Assembly: GCA_002633025.1 (NCBI GenBank)
Contig: NMRB01000130.1
Span: forward strand, 317,619-381,618
Source of the DNA: Notospermus geniculatus
Lineage: Eukaryota; Nemertea; Pilidiophora; Heteronemertea; Lineidae
Direction of reading: 5' to 3'
Length of the DNA stretch: 64,000 nucleotides
The number at the start of each line of letters is the position of its first letter. Position 1 is the stretch's first letter. Positions 63,601 to 64,000 of the stretch are shown one piece after another. A program made the translations under genes and the position numbers. The notes under the pieces were generated by a model, which was not told the DNA's origin, made no database searches, and was given only the letters and a program-made list of their open reading frames with translations.

Positions 63601-64000
63601 GACAAGTCCCTCGAATGCAACACAAACAATTTTGCAACAATGATGAAGTATGTGAGACATCATTATAAGAAATGTGTGTTTGCGAATTGGATGCCAAGGA
63701 AAGATCTGTTTGAATCGATTCCGCTGAGGTAAGAGGACTATTGTAATGAACTCAATGATTTTCCTGCTATTCATTCATTTTGATGGGCATGGGACAAGGC
63801 ACCAGTCATTTGCTTGGCAGCCATTTTGCTAGAAACCAAGATGGCTGCCAGAAACCAAGATGGCTGCCATGCAGTTGACTGGTGCCCTGTCCCAACGTCT
63901 GTATTTTGCCTTTTCAGTGCTGTTCCTACATTGTTTGATGCACCAGAATATGTGATTCTACAAGGAAAAGGGAGAAAAAAACTGAAAAACCAGGAAAATT
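58218..64000 (+). CDS. Large multi-zinc-finger, RG/Asp-rich nuclear protein (3' incomplete)
   Basis: Eleven exons join in frame: 58218-58448, 58877-60754, 60884-60982, 61249-61338, 61564-61937, 62063-62132, 62225-62326, 62417-62581, 62999-63137, 63557-63728 and 63918 to past the window end. That is over 1,100 residues. After a Lys-rich start come a C2H2 finger (CPVCRSVRKSFATMIRHF), about eleven repeats of roughly 18-20 residues (KDSEQKDEGSTPGGKKKG), RGRP AT-hook-like motifs, an RG tract, ten Asp in a row, then C2HC and C2H2 fingers: CPKCQCRRLGFDSMLNHY, CGRCERIFTTFPGLKYH, CDKCMGDWPSVKRYLFH, CEKCKKVVELFKMEAH, CPNEGCTKDLKCVNTLNYH and CLNCERQLTSEGGMRSH. The composition suggests a DNA- or chromatin-binding nuclear protein; the finger style loosely recalls ZNF512-type proteins. 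I cannot name an orthologue. The upstream acceptor at 58,208 indicates a non-coding first exon. Confidence 0.85.
59150..59720 (+). repeat. Coding minisatellite, Lys/Glu-rich repeats
   Basis: Roughly eleven units, most of 54-66 bases, each including 'ggtagcacacctggtgg'-like and 'gacagtgaacagaaagatga'-like parts. All keep the reading frame of the zinc-finger gene. The reverse strand is also open for 276 codons here, which is a by-product of the repeat. Confidence 0.85.
60505..60660 (+). repeat. In-frame GGGGTC/GGGGTA hexamers and GAT triplets
   Basis: About nine tandem hexamers 'ggggta/ggggtc' encode alternating Arg-Gly; a GAT run at about 60,618-60,650 encodes ten Asp. The G-rich strand is the coding strand, so the mRNA could form G-quadruplexes. 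Confidence 0.85.
63303..63515. repeat. Intronic tandem repeat of about 42 bp
   Basis: Five imperfect units of 'gtgttaccgttagcaaatag' plus 'caggatggatagtgttaacg', some with internal deletions. It lies in the intron between exons ending 63137 and starting 63557. Confidence 0.8.
63788..63896. mobile_element. Small MITE with 'tgggacaaggcaccagtca' ends
   Basis: Left 'tgggacaaggcaccagtca' and right 'tgactggtgccctgtccca' are inverted with one mismatch. The centre has 'agaaaccaagatggctgcc' twice in tandem. It lies in the last visible intron of the zinc-finger gene. Confidence 0.8.

Overview
This is eukaryotic nuclear DNA from an animal. Genes are split by GT-AG introns, intergenic and intronic DNA is full of miniature inverted-repeat elements, and the proteins are animal families that read well against their human counterparts: CCDC169, cytosolic valyl-tRNA synthetase, CAMSAP, UQCRB, HS1BP3, an ethanolamine-kinase-like protein and a Ly6/uPAR protein. 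CCDC169 and HS1BP3 together with this repeat style (frequent taggcctac and acatgtacatgta words) suggest a marine invertebrate, probably a deuterostome such as an echinoderm, hemichordate or cephalochordate. The phylum is inference only. I found no bacterial genes, CRISPR arrays, rRNA genes or convincing tRNA genes.

Layout. 1-3.7 kb: repeats and the probable tail of CCDC169. 3.8-7.7 kb (-): 5' exons of CCDC169. 8.57-14.60 kb (-): 13 exons for the C-terminal half of valyl-tRNA synthetase, with many mobile fragments in the introns. 15.7-23.3 kb (-): CAMSAP (calponin-homology part, a 3.6-kb central exon and helical regions), lacking both its first exon(s) and its C-terminal CKK exons. 24,462-25,352: assembly gap. 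25.4-34.2 kb: no recognised gene; a large foldback element, another inverted-repeat element and two tRNA-derived SINEs. 34.3-35.5 kb (-): a long unrecognised serine/acid-rich exon. 37.5-40.0 kb: a duplicated block carrying a short first-exon candidate. 42.8-47.8 kb: UQCRB (-) with duplicated flanks. 47.9-50.2 kb (+): HS1BP3. 52.6-53.8 kb (+): a GPI-type Ly6 protein. 54.2-57.0 kb (-): ethanolamine/choline kinase family. 58.2-64 kb (+): a large zinc-finger protein with lysine-rich repeats, RG-rich and Asp tracts, running off the window.

The genes are unrelated housekeeping or cytoskeletal loci, not a pathway cluster. UQCRB and HS1BP3 lie head to head, as do the kinase and the zinc-finger gene, so shared promoters are possible.

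The most unusual signal is in a valyl-tRNA synthetase intron. Five tandem copies of a 33-base, in-phase potential micro-exon, each with its own acceptor and donor, precede the exon from whose start they derive. Other points of interest are nested and TTAA-flanked inverted-repeat elements, a foldback element built from one iterated motif, and three near-identical 1.0-1.2-kb duplications that look more like unmerged contig overlaps than biology. The assembly also appears to have lost sequence near 14,604, where two genes are truncated at the same place.
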